DNA of 64,000 bases from Candidatus Kaistia colombiensis (GTDB lineage Bacteria > Pseudomonadota > Alphaproteobacteria > Rhizobiales > Kaistiaceae), in the NCBI GenBank assembly GCA_029203105.1, contig CP119318.1, positions 758,501-822,500 of the forward strand, written 5' to 3'. Shown here piece by piece: positions 1 to 8,324 of this stretch. A program made the translations under genes and the position numbers. The notes under the pieces are model-generated. The model saw only the letters and a list, made by a program, of their open reading frames with translations, was not told the DNA's origin and ran no database searches. How positions within the stretch are numbered: the first letter of the stretch is position 1; each line of letters starts with the position of its first letter.

Positions 1-84
1 CCTGACAGGCCGAAGGCTATGGAGTACGAAGGATCCGCACTCGTGGGCAATCGCGCCCCATAAACGACAGGCGGGAGAAAGCTC

Positions 85-1422
85 ATGGCGAAGTCGATCG
101 GCGCGTTGCTCTATGCCTTAGCAGCGCTCAGTGTGGTCACTCCGTCTCTGGCGCAGACAGCATCATCTCCCGTCGTCTTTGACGATGTTCGGGTGTTCGA
201 CGGCAACAAGCTGACAGCGCCGATGAACGTGCTGGTCGAGGGCAATAAGATTGCCAGAATCTCGGCCGAACCGATCACCACGACGGATGCGGCTACCCAT
301 ATCGCGGGCGCAGGCCGGACCCTTATGCCCGGACTGATCGATGCGCATTGGCACACCTTCATGGCGCGGCCTTCGATGCAAATGGCATCGACCGCGCCGA
401 TGACCCTGATCACCTTGATGGCCGGGGCAGAGGCGCAAGCAACGCTGTTGCGCGGCTTCACCAGCGTCCGTGACCTTGGCGGGCCGTCATTTGGGTTGAA
501 GATGGCCATAGACAGGGGTGTTATCGACGGTCCCCGTATCTGGCCGTCGGGAGCCATGATTTCGCAAAGCGGCGGTCACGGCGATTTCCGCATGCTGCAT
601 GAAGTGCCCGCAACCCCCGACAAACTGAGCTATCCGGAACGCATGGGCATGTCCGCGATTGCCGATTCACCGGACGAGGTTCGCAAGCGCAGCCGCGAAC
701 AACTGCTACAGGGCGCCAGCCAAATCAAGCTGACGGTAGGCGGCGGCGTGTCGTCGCCCTACGGTCCTCTGGACACGGTGCAATTGAGTGTTCCTGAGAT
801 CCGCGCGGCTGTCGAAGCCGCGGCCAACTGGGGCACCTATGTGACGGTGCATGCCTATACGCCCGAAGCCATTCGAAATGCCATCGAGGGCGGCGCCAAG
901 GTTATCGATCATGGTCAACTTGCCGACGAAGCCACCGTCAAGCTGATGGCAGACAAGGGCATCTGGTGGAGCCTCCAGCCGTTCCTGGCGGACGAGATGG
1001 CCAATGCACAACCGGATGCCGCCGGCCAGGCGCGAGCGGCCGAAGTCCGAGCCGGAACCGACAACGCCTATCGGCTGGCGCGCGAATTCGGGGTGAAGGT
1101 CGCGTTCGGCACCGATATCCTTTTCGATGGCGCTTTGGCGGCTCAACAGGGGGCGCAGCTGCAGAGGATGACCCGTTGGTACACGCCGGCGGAAATCCTA
1201 AAGATGGCGACCGCCGACAACGCAGCACTGTTGGCGCTGTCTGACCGGCGCAACCCGTATCCGGGTAAACTCGGTGTCGTCGAAGTCGGAGCGCTGGCGG
1301 ATCTGTTGCTGGTCGACGGCGATCCAACCGCTGACATCGGGCTGCTTTCAGACCCCGCCAAGAACCTTCTCGTGATCATGAAGGACGGCCGCATCGTCAA
1401 GAATGCAGGGATGGCGAACTGA
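85..1422 (+). CDS. Exported amidohydrolase (imidazolonepropionase-like)
   Basis: A 445-residue metal-dependent hydrolase of the amidohydrolase superfamily, probably acting on a cyclic amide or a dipeptide-like substrate outside the cytoplasm. Residues 1-23 form a signal peptide ending SLAQ. The first metal-ligand pair is seen as DAHWH (H88, H90) after LMPGLID. Later signature elements are an IKLTVGGG strand (lysine ligand), VTVHAY and IDHGQ histidines, and FGTDI with the catalytic aspartate. The C terminus has the usual ADLLLVDGDP small beta domain. GGGAG-like RBS GCGGGAG lies 8 bases before the ATG. It stands alone, left of the integrated island. The substrate cannot be told from the sequence. 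Confidence 0.85.
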   Translation: MAKSIGALLYALAALSVVTPSLAQTASSPVVFDDVRVFDGNKLTAPMNVLVEGNKIARISAEPITTTDAATHIAGAGRTLMPGLIDAHWHTFMARPSMQMASTAPMTLITLMAGAEAQATLLRGFTSVRDLGGPSFGLKMAIDRGVIDGPRIWPSGAMISQSGGHGDFRMLHEVPATPDKLSYPERMGMSAIADSPDEVRKRSREQLLQGASQIKLTVGGGVSSPYGPLDTVQLSVPEIRAAVEAAANWGTYVTVHAYTPEAIRNAIEGGAKVIDHGQLADEATVKLMADKGIWWSLQPFLADEMANAQPDAAGQARAAEVRAGTDNAYRLAREFGVKVAFGTDILFDGALAAQQGAQLQRMTRWYTPAEILKMATADNAALLALSDRRNPYPGKLGVVEVGALADLLLVDGDPTADIGLLSDPAKNLLVIMKDGRIVKNAGMAN

Positions 1423-1687
1423 GCCCCTCCGGCGTCGACGGCAGGCTATCGTCGCCAGCAGCTTGGGCAATGGATAGAGCGTGCCATGCTCGACGGACTG
1501 GACGGCGACGCCGACCTTGAGGCCGGCGCGGATCTGGAGTGCGACGAAACGGAAATCATTTCCGATTTGGCGCGCTTCGCCGGGAGCAGACGGGGCCGGG
1601 CGAGAGGGAGCTGGACTTGATCCAACTGAGGCGGTTGACGGGCTACAGGGCCGATTGGAAGGTGGATCTACGCGTGGATCCAAAAAA
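1423..1687. other. Intergenic, no confident gene
   Basis: No open frame here has a recognisable family or a convincing start. Short overlapping frames exist on both strands but look like chance reading of GC-rich DNA. It separates the amidohydrolase from the terminator and attachment-site remnant at 1688-1749. Confidence 0.5.
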
Positions 1688-1727
1688 GCAAAAGCCCCGC
1701 ATCCGGTTTGGAATGCGGGGCTTTTGC
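1688..1727 (-). terminator. Rho-independent terminator, probably the original tRNA-Leu terminator
   Basis: Perfect 15-bp inverted repeat (arms 1688-1702 and 1713-1727, 10-base loop). Read on the minus strand it is followed by a run of six T. Its upstream edge is 6 bases from a copy of the tRNA-Leu 3' end (1734). This is the distance and orientation expected of the terminator of a leftward-reading tRNA. The intact tRNA-Leu is now 23 kb to the right, so the terminator was probably displaced by the insertions (inference). Confidence 0.85.
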
Positions 1728-1731
1728 AGAA

Positions 1732-1749
1732 ATTGGTGCCCGGAAGAGG
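1732..1749 (-). repeat. Left attachment-site remnant (tRNA-Leu 3' end copy)
   Basis: Contains TGGTGCCC (1734-1741), the complement of a tRNA 3' end GGGCACCA, followed by GGAAGAGG. It matches the 3' end of the tRNA-Leu at 24857 and the copy at 14330 with two differences (1733, and G for A at 1742). It marks the likely left boundary of the compound island. The change at 1742 would fit a tRNA with a GCCCGGA acceptor arm. Either the remnant has drifted or it comes from another tRNA-Leu isoacceptor. Confidence 0.7.
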
Positions 1750-1808
1750 CGAGCAGATAGCGCAGCGAAATCAATTGGTTATGCCAGTGTGCGGGTGAAT
1801 GCCCCCCA

Positions 1809-2165
1809 TTGACAACAAAGGGCGTTTTTGAGGGGCTCCCCCACCATGATTTCGCGCGTCGCTCCGATCCTCGACTTGCCTGGTATGACGATATTGTCGC
1901 CAGCCCTCGCACCGGCGACGCCGATCTTAAGGTGGCGTGGGCCATTGCCCGGGCGATCGATCCTGACGGGCACACAACGTGCATTTCTCGCCGTGAGGTC
2001 GCGGCGCAGACCAGCCTGCTCCGGTCGACGGTAGGTCCCTCAATCATCCGCCTGCCGGCGCTCGGGTTCCTGGATGTTCAATTGCGGGCGGGTCCAGAGT
2101 TCCGGAACATCACCAGCCTGTGCCGTCCTGCACATTCACAGGACGCGCCGGAGGCTGCACGGTGA
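1809..2165 (+). CDS. Winged-helix regulator-like protein of mobile elements
   Basis: A protein of 118 residues, read from a TTG start (no ATG or GTG fits better). The N-terminal part has a conserved-looking block (DFARRSDPRLAWYDDI, then LKVAWAIARAID). A winged-helix segment follows with ISRREVAAQTSLLRSTV as the likely recognition region. This resembles replication or regulatory proteins common on rhizobial plasmids and integrated elements. The stop overlaps the GTG start of the next gene (GTGA), so the two were probably translationally coupled. The recognition helix departs from the usual pattern (LLRSTVGPSI), and the gene may be decaying along with its neighbour. The specific function is unknown. 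Confidence 0.5.
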   Translation: MTTKGVFEGLPHHDFARRSDPRLAWYDDIVASPRTGDADLKVAWAIARAIDPDGHTTCISRREVAAQTSLLRSTVGPSIIRLPALGFLDVQLRAGPEFRNITSLCRPAHSQDAPEAAR

Positions 2166-2943
2166 CCAGTCTCGGGTATGTCGCTGCCGCGTTCTATGCG
2201 GATGTGAACGGGGCGCGCTCCAACGATCGCTTATCGAGATCGAGAGTTTGGTCTGGAAGGAATGGGGTGTCGGTCGCATTACCGAGACGGAGGCCCAGTT
2301 CCTCTCTGAGACGATCGGTCGAATGAAGTCGATTGGCCAAACGGCCCGGGCAGTCGGTGCAATCGCTAGCCGGCTCGGGAGTCGGTTTGTCTCGCGCCAA
2401 CGGCCGCGCTCACCCGATCGAGAAGCGTCACGCGCCCGCCGCCGGCAGCTTGGCGGCTCCGGTGCCCTGCCTGATCCGCTTCGACAGAACTACACCGAGG
2501 GGCAACGCGCGGTGCTCTGCGTCATCGCAGGTGAGGTCAAGAAGTCTGGCCGGTGTGGTCTTCCCATCGACAGGATCGGTGCACTTGCCGGCGTCGGCCG
2601 CACGACCGTGCAGACCACCCTCCATGAGGCCCGCCGACTGGGACACATCAGAATCCAGGAGCGTCCGCAGCGCGGCCGGAAGAGCCTCACCAATGTGATC
2701 GAGATCCTGTCCAAGGAATGGCTCGCTTGGATCACGCGGGGGCCGCGCCGGCAGGTCGTGGATAGGGTCCAATCTGTTCACAGCAACCAAAAAAGCGAGC
2801 CCCACGAAGAGAGAAGAGTCATTGAAGAAGGAAGGTGGGCCGGGACGAGGGGCGCATCAGAGGGCTGGATGAGGCCAGTACTGTCGCCAATCCAGACGGC
2901 TTCTCCATTTGAGGTGAGGGGTAGGCGATCGAGGGTCGGTTAG
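2162..2943 (+). pseudogene. Frameshifted helix-turn-helix protein
   Basis: Two frames together make one family protein. Frame one starts at GTG 2162 and reads VTSLGYVAAAFYADVNGARSNDR. After about 2230 the match continues in another frame as IEIESLVWKEWGVG and runs to the stop at 2943. The C-terminal half carries a clear HTH (LPIDRIGALAGVGRTTVQ, then LHEARRLGHIRI). Family resemblance (from memory, not searched): rhizobial helix-turn-helix proteins found beside mobile elements. A single-base indel near 2225-2240 breaks the frame. It could be real decay or a sequencing error, since indels occur elsewhere in this window. Confidence 0.55.
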
Positions 2944-3640
2944 GCAGAGGGGAGGCCGAGCGCTGGCATGTGAGGTCGACACTATCGACCCCATCGGTCA
3001 GACCGACGGTCAATCCGTTGTATCGATCTCAGAATTCCGATAAGGGCGCGGCTGTCTCTATGGGGGGCTTGGACGTTCGGGAGTTACTTAAGGACCGGGG
3101 GCAGATCGCTCTCTATTGAGGCTCAAACAGGGGCTTCGTGACCAGAATTGGCCTTAGTTCCTCAGCGCCGCCGAGCAGGCGACAAACAGTAACTTCTTCC
3201 CGCCAAGGGGGGCGGCGTGCAGCATGCTGCTGCCGTAGATGGGATACGCGCCAGCAGTGCGAACACGGCATCGCCAGTTTCGGGGGGCTCCACTTTGATT
3301 GACGATCGCTCGGACGGTGCTCCCCTTCATGGCCGCGGCGCTTGCGCGGAACCGGCACGATGGAACGTGTCGCGCAGTGGCCATGCGATGCGATCTGGAA
3401 GAGGCTGCGCAAAGTCGTGGGCGGGTGGCAGAACAGGAGCGCGCCCAGATTCCCGAACGGGGGGCCTCGCCTGCCAAACGGCGTTCAAAATTTACACGCC
3501 GAATGACAGCAACTTCGTTGAACGGCATCGCCGCGGCGCGCGGTGGGAAGTGGTGGACTGAGATCCTCGTTCACTAACATGGTGTCGTCTCCCGCATCGC
3601 CCGGAAGGATTCGCTCGGCTGATTCAGATGGACATGGCTG
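2944..3640. other. Degraded region without a recognisable gene
   Basis: About 700 bases with only short, mutually overlapping frames on both strands; none matches a family I know. The one recognisable item is the double IS end at 3472-3508. It lies between the winged-helix genes and the catabolic remnant and reads as insertion/deletion debris. Confidence 0.6.
3472..3508. repeat. Fused pair of IS21-type ends without an element (IS scar)
   Basis: A 37-bp imperfect palindrome. Its left half (TGCCAAACGGCGTTCAAAA) matches the left terminus of the IS at 5841 (TGTCAAACGGCGTTCAAAA). Its right half (TTTACACGCCGAATGACA) matches the right terminus ending at 8324 (TTTGCACGCCGAATGACA). The two outer tips of the element therefore abut with everything between them gone. 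It may be an internally deleted copy or a product of end joining. Confidence 0.75.
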
Positions 3641-3810
3641 TATTAGGCGAGACGGAAGCTCACATTCTTGACGCGTGTATGTTCCAGCAATTCGTCCAGC
3701 GATTCTTCCTTGCCCATCCCCGATTGCTTGAAGCCGCCGAAGGGGTGCCGAGGAAATGCCGCGAGGTGTTGTTGACCCAGATAACCGCCTGCCCATCAAA
3801 CCGGCAGCAG
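3640..3810 (-). pseudogene. Aldehyde dehydrogenase C-terminal remnant
   Basis: The minus strand reads GQAVIWVNNTSRHFLGTP, then after a one-base deletion FGGFKQSGMGKEESLDELLEH and a KNVSFRL-like end. This is the unmistakable C terminus of the NAD(P)-dependent aldehyde dehydrogenase family (WVN, PFGGFKQSG, EYT.KNV). Only about the last 55 codons remain. Upstream the similarity stops abruptly 30 bases before the creatininase stop codon. It is part of a decayed same-strand catabolic cluster with the creatininase-family gene and the FGGY kinase. Confidence 0.8.
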
Positions 3811-3841
3811 GCCACCAAGAAGGAGGCGATGCGCGGGGCGG

Positions 3842-4543
3842 CTACGAGCTCTTGGCCGCGCCTTCGGCGATGATGGCCTTCAGCTTGTCGACCAGCACCG
3901 GCAGAATGCGATTGAGGATATCCTCGCCCATTTCGCGGGTGGCGAGCGTCGCCTTCCCGTTCATGCCGCCGCTCCGGGGTGCCAGGGTCTTGCGCGAATG
4001 GGCTTCGTACCAGGGCTTCTTGAACACGAAGTCCTCGGCGCGGTCCATATGCACCACGCCGCCAATGGCGAGGGCAAGCGCCGTCTCCTTCTCGTCGGCA
4101 TGGCTCATCGGCACGCCGCCGGTCAGGAAGTAGCACCAATGGGCCGGCTGCATGTCCGGATACTTCTCGAAAGCGCGCTGGAAGCCCAGTGTGGCGCCGA
4201 TGCCATTGCCGCCATGGCCGGAGAGCACGATGATCTTCTTGAAGCCATGATGGCAAAGCAGGGTGCAGATGTCGCCGATCACCATGCCGAGCGTCTCGGC
4301 CTTGACCCCGAGCGTGCTGACATATTCCCAGTTGGTGTCGGCGAAACCATAGGGGATCGGGGGCAGCAGGATGGCGCCCGTCTCGGCGCAGAGACGACGG
4401 GCGAAATAGTCGGCCGAAGTGGTGTCGAAGCCACTTTCCAGATGCGCGCCATGCGCCTCGATCAGGCCCACCGGCAGGATAACCGGCAGGCTACGGTCGA
4501 GCGCGTCGATCTCGGGATCGGTCAGTTTGCTCCATTCAATCAT
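3842..4543 (-). CDS. Creatininase-family amidohydrolase
   Basis: A complete 233-residue protein of the creatininase family, cytoplasmic metal-dependent hydrolases of cyclic or linear amides (creatininase, formamidopyrimidine-type hydrolases). Visible signatures are LPVGLIEAHGAHL near residue 23 (metal ligands E and H), a FDTTSADYFARR segment, PYGFAD, and LSGHGGNGIG around residue 105. The start ATG at 4543 overlaps by 4 bases the stop of the upstream FGGY kinase, so the two formed an operon. With the kinase and ALDH remnant, a role in breakdown of a carbohydrate-like compound is likelier than creatinine metabolism (inference). Confidence 0.8.
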   Translation of the reverse strand: MIEWSKLTDPEIDALDRSLPVILPVGLIEAHGAHLESGFDTTSADYFARRLCAETGAILLPPIPYGFADTNWEYVSTLGVKAETLGMVIGDICTLLCHHGFKKIIVLSGHGGNGIGATLGFQRAFEKYPDMQPAHWCYFLTGGVPMSHADEKETALALAIGGVVHMDRAEDFVFKKPWYEAHSRKTLAPRSGGMNGKATLATREMGEDILNRILPVLVDKLKAIIAEGAAKSS

Positions 4544-5840
4544 GGCTTGGCTCTCCTTGCTGGTTCGACTTGGCGCAGTCTCTGCAAGGTCTGGTAGACG
4601 GGCAGGAGCTGCTCGACGAGGGCTGCGTAGTTGGCGCGATAGGGCGCGTAGGCATCGTGGCTGGTAGAGTCCGGCACAAAGGCGCGGCTGCCGAGATAGT
4701 CCGCGGCGAACCAGCCATTCTCCTGGAGGTCGACGGCCCCCACGGCGATGCCGGCGGCGAGCGCCGCGCCGCGGGCGGCGTTGACCTCTGGCCGCGCCGC
4801 ACGAAAGGTCAGGCCGGTGACGTCAGCCTTGATATGGTTCCAGAGCGTGTTGTGGGCGCCGCCGCCGACATTGACGACGTTTGACAGCGTCACGCCCGGA
4901 GCGAGACGGCGAGCCAGCCGTCGAGCTCGAAGGCACTCGCCTCGAGCAAGGCGCGATAGAAATCCCCCGGACCGGATTTGTCGTCGAAACCGAGAAAGGC
5001 GCCCTTGATGGCGGCTTCGAACGGGCTGACGCGACCGTTGAAATGCGGCACGGCCAGGATGCCGTTGGCGCCGGGCGACACGACCGCGGCGAGGGCTTCA
5101 AGGTCCTCGTAGCTGCGGTCGAAGGTTTCGCGCAGCCAACGATGGGCAAGCCCCGTGCTGGTTGTAAAGCCAAGCAGATAGAAGCGCCCCGGCACGGCCG
5201 AGGGCATGCAGGACAGAAGGCCATCCGGGTCCGTCACGAACCGATCCACGGTGATGGCAAAATGCGACGACGAGCCGCTCGTATCGATGCAGATGCCGGG
5301 TTCGACGCCGCCGGCCGCCAGCCAGCCGCCAGTGCCATCCCCCATGCCGGCGGCCACCGGGATGCCGGGCGTGAGCCCGCAGAGCGCCGCGATCTCGGCC
5401 GAGACATGGCCGACGGTTTCGAACGGATCCGCGATACGCGGCAACAGGTGGGCCGGTAGGCCCGAGCGCTCGGCGAGGTCGACATCCCAGCGATTGCCGG
5501 CGACGTCGAAGCAACCGTAGAGATTGGCCTGGGTGCGATCACAGACCGCGGCGTCGGCATCGGCCCCCGTCAGGCACCCCGCGAGATAGCCGGCCGGCGC
5601 CACGACCTTGGCGAGGCGCTGTTCGAGCGATGGTTCGAGCCGCAGCCAGCGCCGAACGCGCGGCGTGACGAACGGGATGATGCCGTTCTTGCCCAGAATT
5701 TCCGGACCATACTGGGCGAGCAGTTCCTGACGCTCGGCATCGGCGCGCGTGTCGAGCCACATTTCATGCGGCGTGACGGCCTGGAAGCGGCGATCTATAC
5801 CGATGGCGCCGCCCATCTGGGCGGCAATGCCGATGCCGAG
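4540..5840 (-). pseudogene. FGGY-family sugar kinase, truncated by the IS and frameshifted
   Basis: ATP-dependent sugar or polyol kinase of the FGGY family (xylulokinase-like). The N-terminal part reads IGIAAQMGGAIGIDRRFQ and WLDTRAD; the middle DTSGSSSHF and TGLAHRWLRETF; the C-terminal part VVNVGGGAHNTLWNHIKADV (nucleotide-binding loop). About 75 N-terminal residues, including the first phosphate-binding strand, are lost at the IS left end (5841). The C-terminal 118 residues are in another frame: near 4895-4910 one base is gained or two lost, just before the GVTLSNVVNV motif. The truncation is certain; the frameshift may be a sequencing error. Confidence 0.85.
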
Positions 5841-5910
5841 TGTCAAACGGCGTTCAAAACTGACCCCTTATCGGCGTCCAATGTTGACCCCTGCTGGAGT
5901 TGTTGGAACG

Positions 5911-5961
5911 CCACGGCCTCGTTATCGCGCAGCCGGAGGCGGAGCGATAACGAGGCCGTGG
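5911..5961 (-). terminator. Strong hairpin near the IS left end
   Basis: Perfect 18-bp inverted repeat (arms 5911-5928 and 5944-5961, 15-base loop) 20 bases after the istB stop codon, inside the IS. No T-run follows, so it may act as an mRNA 3' stabiliser or a shield against transcription from outside as much as a terminator. Confidence 0.6.
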
Positions 5962-5980
5962 CGGGCGAAGTTTGGGGTGG

Positions 5981-6712
5981 TCAGAGGCGGTTCTTGAAGC
6001 GCCAGCTCTCGTTGCCGGTCTCGACGATATCGCAGTGATGGGTCAGTCGATCGAGGAGCGCGGTCGTCATCTTGGCGTCGCCGAATACGGACGGCCATTC
6101 GCCGAAGGCGAGGTTCGTCGTGACGATGACCGATGTCTGCTCGTAGAGCCGACTGATCAGGTGGAACAGGAGTTGTCCGCCGGACTGGGCGAAGGGCAAA
6201 TAGCCGAGCTCATCGAGGACGATGAAGTCCATGCGGGAGAGATAGTCTGCCATTCTGCCCTGGCGACCACTTCGGCTCTCGGCCTCGAGCTTGTTGACCA
6301 AGTCTACGACATTGAAGAAGCGGCCGCGAGCGCCGCCCCGAATGCAGGCCCGAGCAATGGCGATGGCAAGATGCGTCTTGCCGGTGCCGGTCCCGCCGAT
6401 CAGGACAGCGTTGCGCTGATGGGCGATGAAGTTGCCGCCGGCGAGATCCCGCACCAGCGTCTCGTTGATCGGCGTGTCGTCGAAGACAAAATCGTCGATG
6501 TCCCGAGCCAGCGGCAGCTTGGCAATGGTGATCTGGTATTTGATCGACCGCGCCTGCTTCTCGGAGATCTCGGCCGACAAGAGGTCGCCAACCACCCGGT
6601 GCGGCTCGTGCTGGCGCTTCACCGCCGTAGCGAGGATCTCATCGAAGGCCGCCTTCATGCCGTAAAGCTTCAACTCGGCCATGGTGGCCAGGATCTCGGA
6701 TCGCTCCATCAT
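5981..6712 (-). CDS. istB: IS21-family helper ATPase IstB
   Basis: A 243-residue AAA+ helper protein of IS21 transposition, related to DnaC/DnaA helicase loaders. It shows an N-terminal helical domain, Walker A GGTGTGKTHLAIAIA, Walker B DFIVLDELGYLPF, and a sensor segment SVIVTTNLAFGEWPSVFGD. Length is normal for IstB. Its start overlaps the istA stop (ATGA), the usual coupled arrangement. Known family role: it modulates target choice and activates IstA. The gene appears intact. Confidence 0.95.
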   Translation of the reverse strand: MMERSEILATMAELKLYGMKAAFDEILATAVKRQHEPHRVVGDLLSAEISEKQARSIKYQITIAKLPLARDIDDFVFDDTPINETLVRDLAGGNFIAHQRNAVLIGGTGTGKTHLAIAIARACIRGGARGRFFNVVDLVNKLEAESRSGRQGRMADYLSRMDFIVLDELGYLPFAQSGGQLLFHLISRLYEQTSVIVTTNLAFGEWPSVFGDAKMTTALLDRLTHHCDIVETGNESWRFKNRL

Positions 6713-8208
6713 ATTGCCCTCCTGAGATTGTCATAGCGGGCGCAGTCGGCGACCGGCTCATGGTTCAGCCGCAGGGCGTCCGGCGTCATGATCGTGACGG
6801 TGCGGACCGGTTCGCGCGCCCTGGCGAGAATGTTGAGGATCACGTCGGCGGAGTGGACGCCTTCGGCGAGCGCTTCCCCACAGGCGGCCTCGACGGCAGG
6901 CAGGCCATCGCTGAGAACCGCGGTCAGGATGCTGACCATTTGCCGCCCGCCATCCGGCACCGTGGCGAGCTTGCGGCGGACCCGTTCGAGGCTCGCCGGC
7001 AGGATCCAGTCCTTGAATGGCGCTCCGTTGCGCAATGCGCCGGGCTTCCTCGCCAGCACCGGGACATAGTGCCAGGGATCGTAGATCGTCTGGTCTCGCC
7101 CAAAGCAGCGCGGATGCTCGCCGATGATCCGACCCTCCTGACGCAACTCGACGCGATCGGCATAGGCGCGGATCTCGGCGGGTCGCCCGACGGCGCTGGC
7201 GGCGACGGAGTAGCGATTGTTGTCAAAGCGCACGAGGCAGGTCTTCGACACCGAAGCCGGCACGGCATGGAAGCCGTCAAAGCAACCCCGATAGGGCACG
7301 AGACTTGGTCGCTCCTCCTCGAACATCTCCCAGACCGTCCTGTCGCGGAGTTCGGGATGGCGATGCGCCTTGGCGAAGGCAATCGCCCGGTCAAGCAGCC
7401 AGGCGTTCAGCTCGTCGTAGCTCTTCACCCGGAGCCGCGGCGTGAAGAAGCGTTCGCGCACGAGACCAACCTGGTTCTCGACCTGGCCTTTCTCCCAGCC
7501 TGACGCCGGCGTGCAGGCCACCGGATCGACCAGGTAATGGCCGCACATCTGGAGAAAGCGGCGATTGTAGAGTCGCTCCCTGCCGACGAAGATCGTCTCG
7601 ACCGCCGTCTTCATGTTGTCGTAGATCCCGCGCGTGCAGGCACCTTTGAAGAAGGCAAATGCCCGGTCATGGGCGTCGAACACCATCTCCTGGCTCTCGC
7701 GCGGATAGGCCCTCACGAACAGCATCCGGGAATGACAGAGCCGGACATGGGCGACCTTTACCGTCACCGTCGTGCCGTTTATCAGCACGATCTCGTGGCT
7801 CCAGTCGAACTGGTAGGCCTCGCCCGGCGCGAAGCTCAGCGGCACGAAGGCGGCAGCCGACAGCGACACCTGTTCGCGCTGCCAGCCTCGGGCATATCGG
7901 CGGACGGCATCGTAGCCGCCTTCGTATCCGAGCCCACGCAGCTCCTCGAAAATCCGGATCAGCGTCAACCGCTCGCGGGCGGAGCGTCCCTCATTGGCAG
8001 CAAGGATCCGGTCAAGCTCTGGCTTCCAGGCGCCGAGCTTCGGCATCGGCTGCACCGAGCGCTCATAATCAAACGCTGTCTCATTCGACCGCAGAACCTT
8101 GCGAACCGTGTTCCTCGACACGTGCAGCTCGCGGACGATCTCCTTGATGGTCCGACCTCGCACAAAAAACTCACGTCGGATCCGCGCAACCGTGTCCACG
8201 CCCTTCAT
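6709..8208 (-). CDS. istA: IS21-family transposase IstA
   Basis: A 499-residue DDE transposase. The N terminus has a helix-turn-helix (RTIKEIVRELHVSRNTVRKVLR). The RNase H-like core carries the acidic residues within YQFDWSHE, IYDNMKTAV and GWEKGQVENQVG. A C-terminal beta-barrel domain follows (VRFDNNRYSVAASAVG). Complete and in frame, so the element may still be active. It starts 116 bases inside the right end and reads leftwards. Confidence 0.95.
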   Translation of the reverse strand: MKGVDTVARIRREFFVRGRTIKEIVRELHVSRNTVRKVLRSNETAFDYERSVQPMPKLGAWKPELDRILAANEGRSARERLTLIRIFEELRGLGYEGGYDAVRRYARGWQREQVSLSAAAFVPLSFAPGEAYQFDWSHEIVLINGTTVTVKVAHVRLCHSRMLFVRAYPRESQEMVFDAHDRAFAFFKGACTRGIYDNMKTAVETIFVGRERLYNRRFLQMCGHYLVDPVACTPASGWEKGQVENQVGLVRERFFTPRLRVKSYDELNAWLLDRAIAFAKAHRHPELRDRTVWEMFEEERPSLVPYRGCFDGFHAVPASVSKTCLVRFDNNRYSVAASAVGRPAEIRAYADRVELRQEGRIIGEHPRCFGRDQTIYDPWHYVPVLARKPGALRNGAPFKDWILPASLERVRRKLATVPDGGRQMVSILTAVLSDGLPAVEAACGEALAEGVHSADVILNILARAREPVRTVTIMTPDALRLNHEPVADCARYDNLRRAI

Positions 8209-8324
8209 CCCCGCCCGCCTGTCCTCGAAAGGAAAGAGACGGACTGTTCAGCTCGATCACATGGGGGTCAATTTTGGACGCCGATACCCCCGGATATGGG
8301 GTCAACTTTGCACGCCGAATGACA

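Larger units (their letters stand above)
5841..8324 (-). mobile_element. IS21-family insertion sequence (istA-istB)
   Basis: A complete 2484-bp element. Ends start TGTCA and form imperfect multiple inverted repeats. The left end is TGTCAAACGGCGTTCAAAA followed by TGACCCC and a second GGCGTCCAA..TTGACCCC block. The right end mirrors this, with CACGCCGAATGACA at the tip. Inside are istA and istB, overlapping by 4 bases. The flanks (GATGCCGAG and ATGCTCGAA) show no direct target duplication. The left flank is a truncated kinase and the right flank a truncated phage gene. The element therefore sits on a deletion or recombination junction rather than a simple insertion. Confidence 0.92.

Noticed and set aside
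3660..4256. A minus open frame overlapping the creatininase gene
   Set aside because: Only its last 25 residues are meaningful (ALDH remnant before the frameshift); the rest is an antiframe of the hydrolase.
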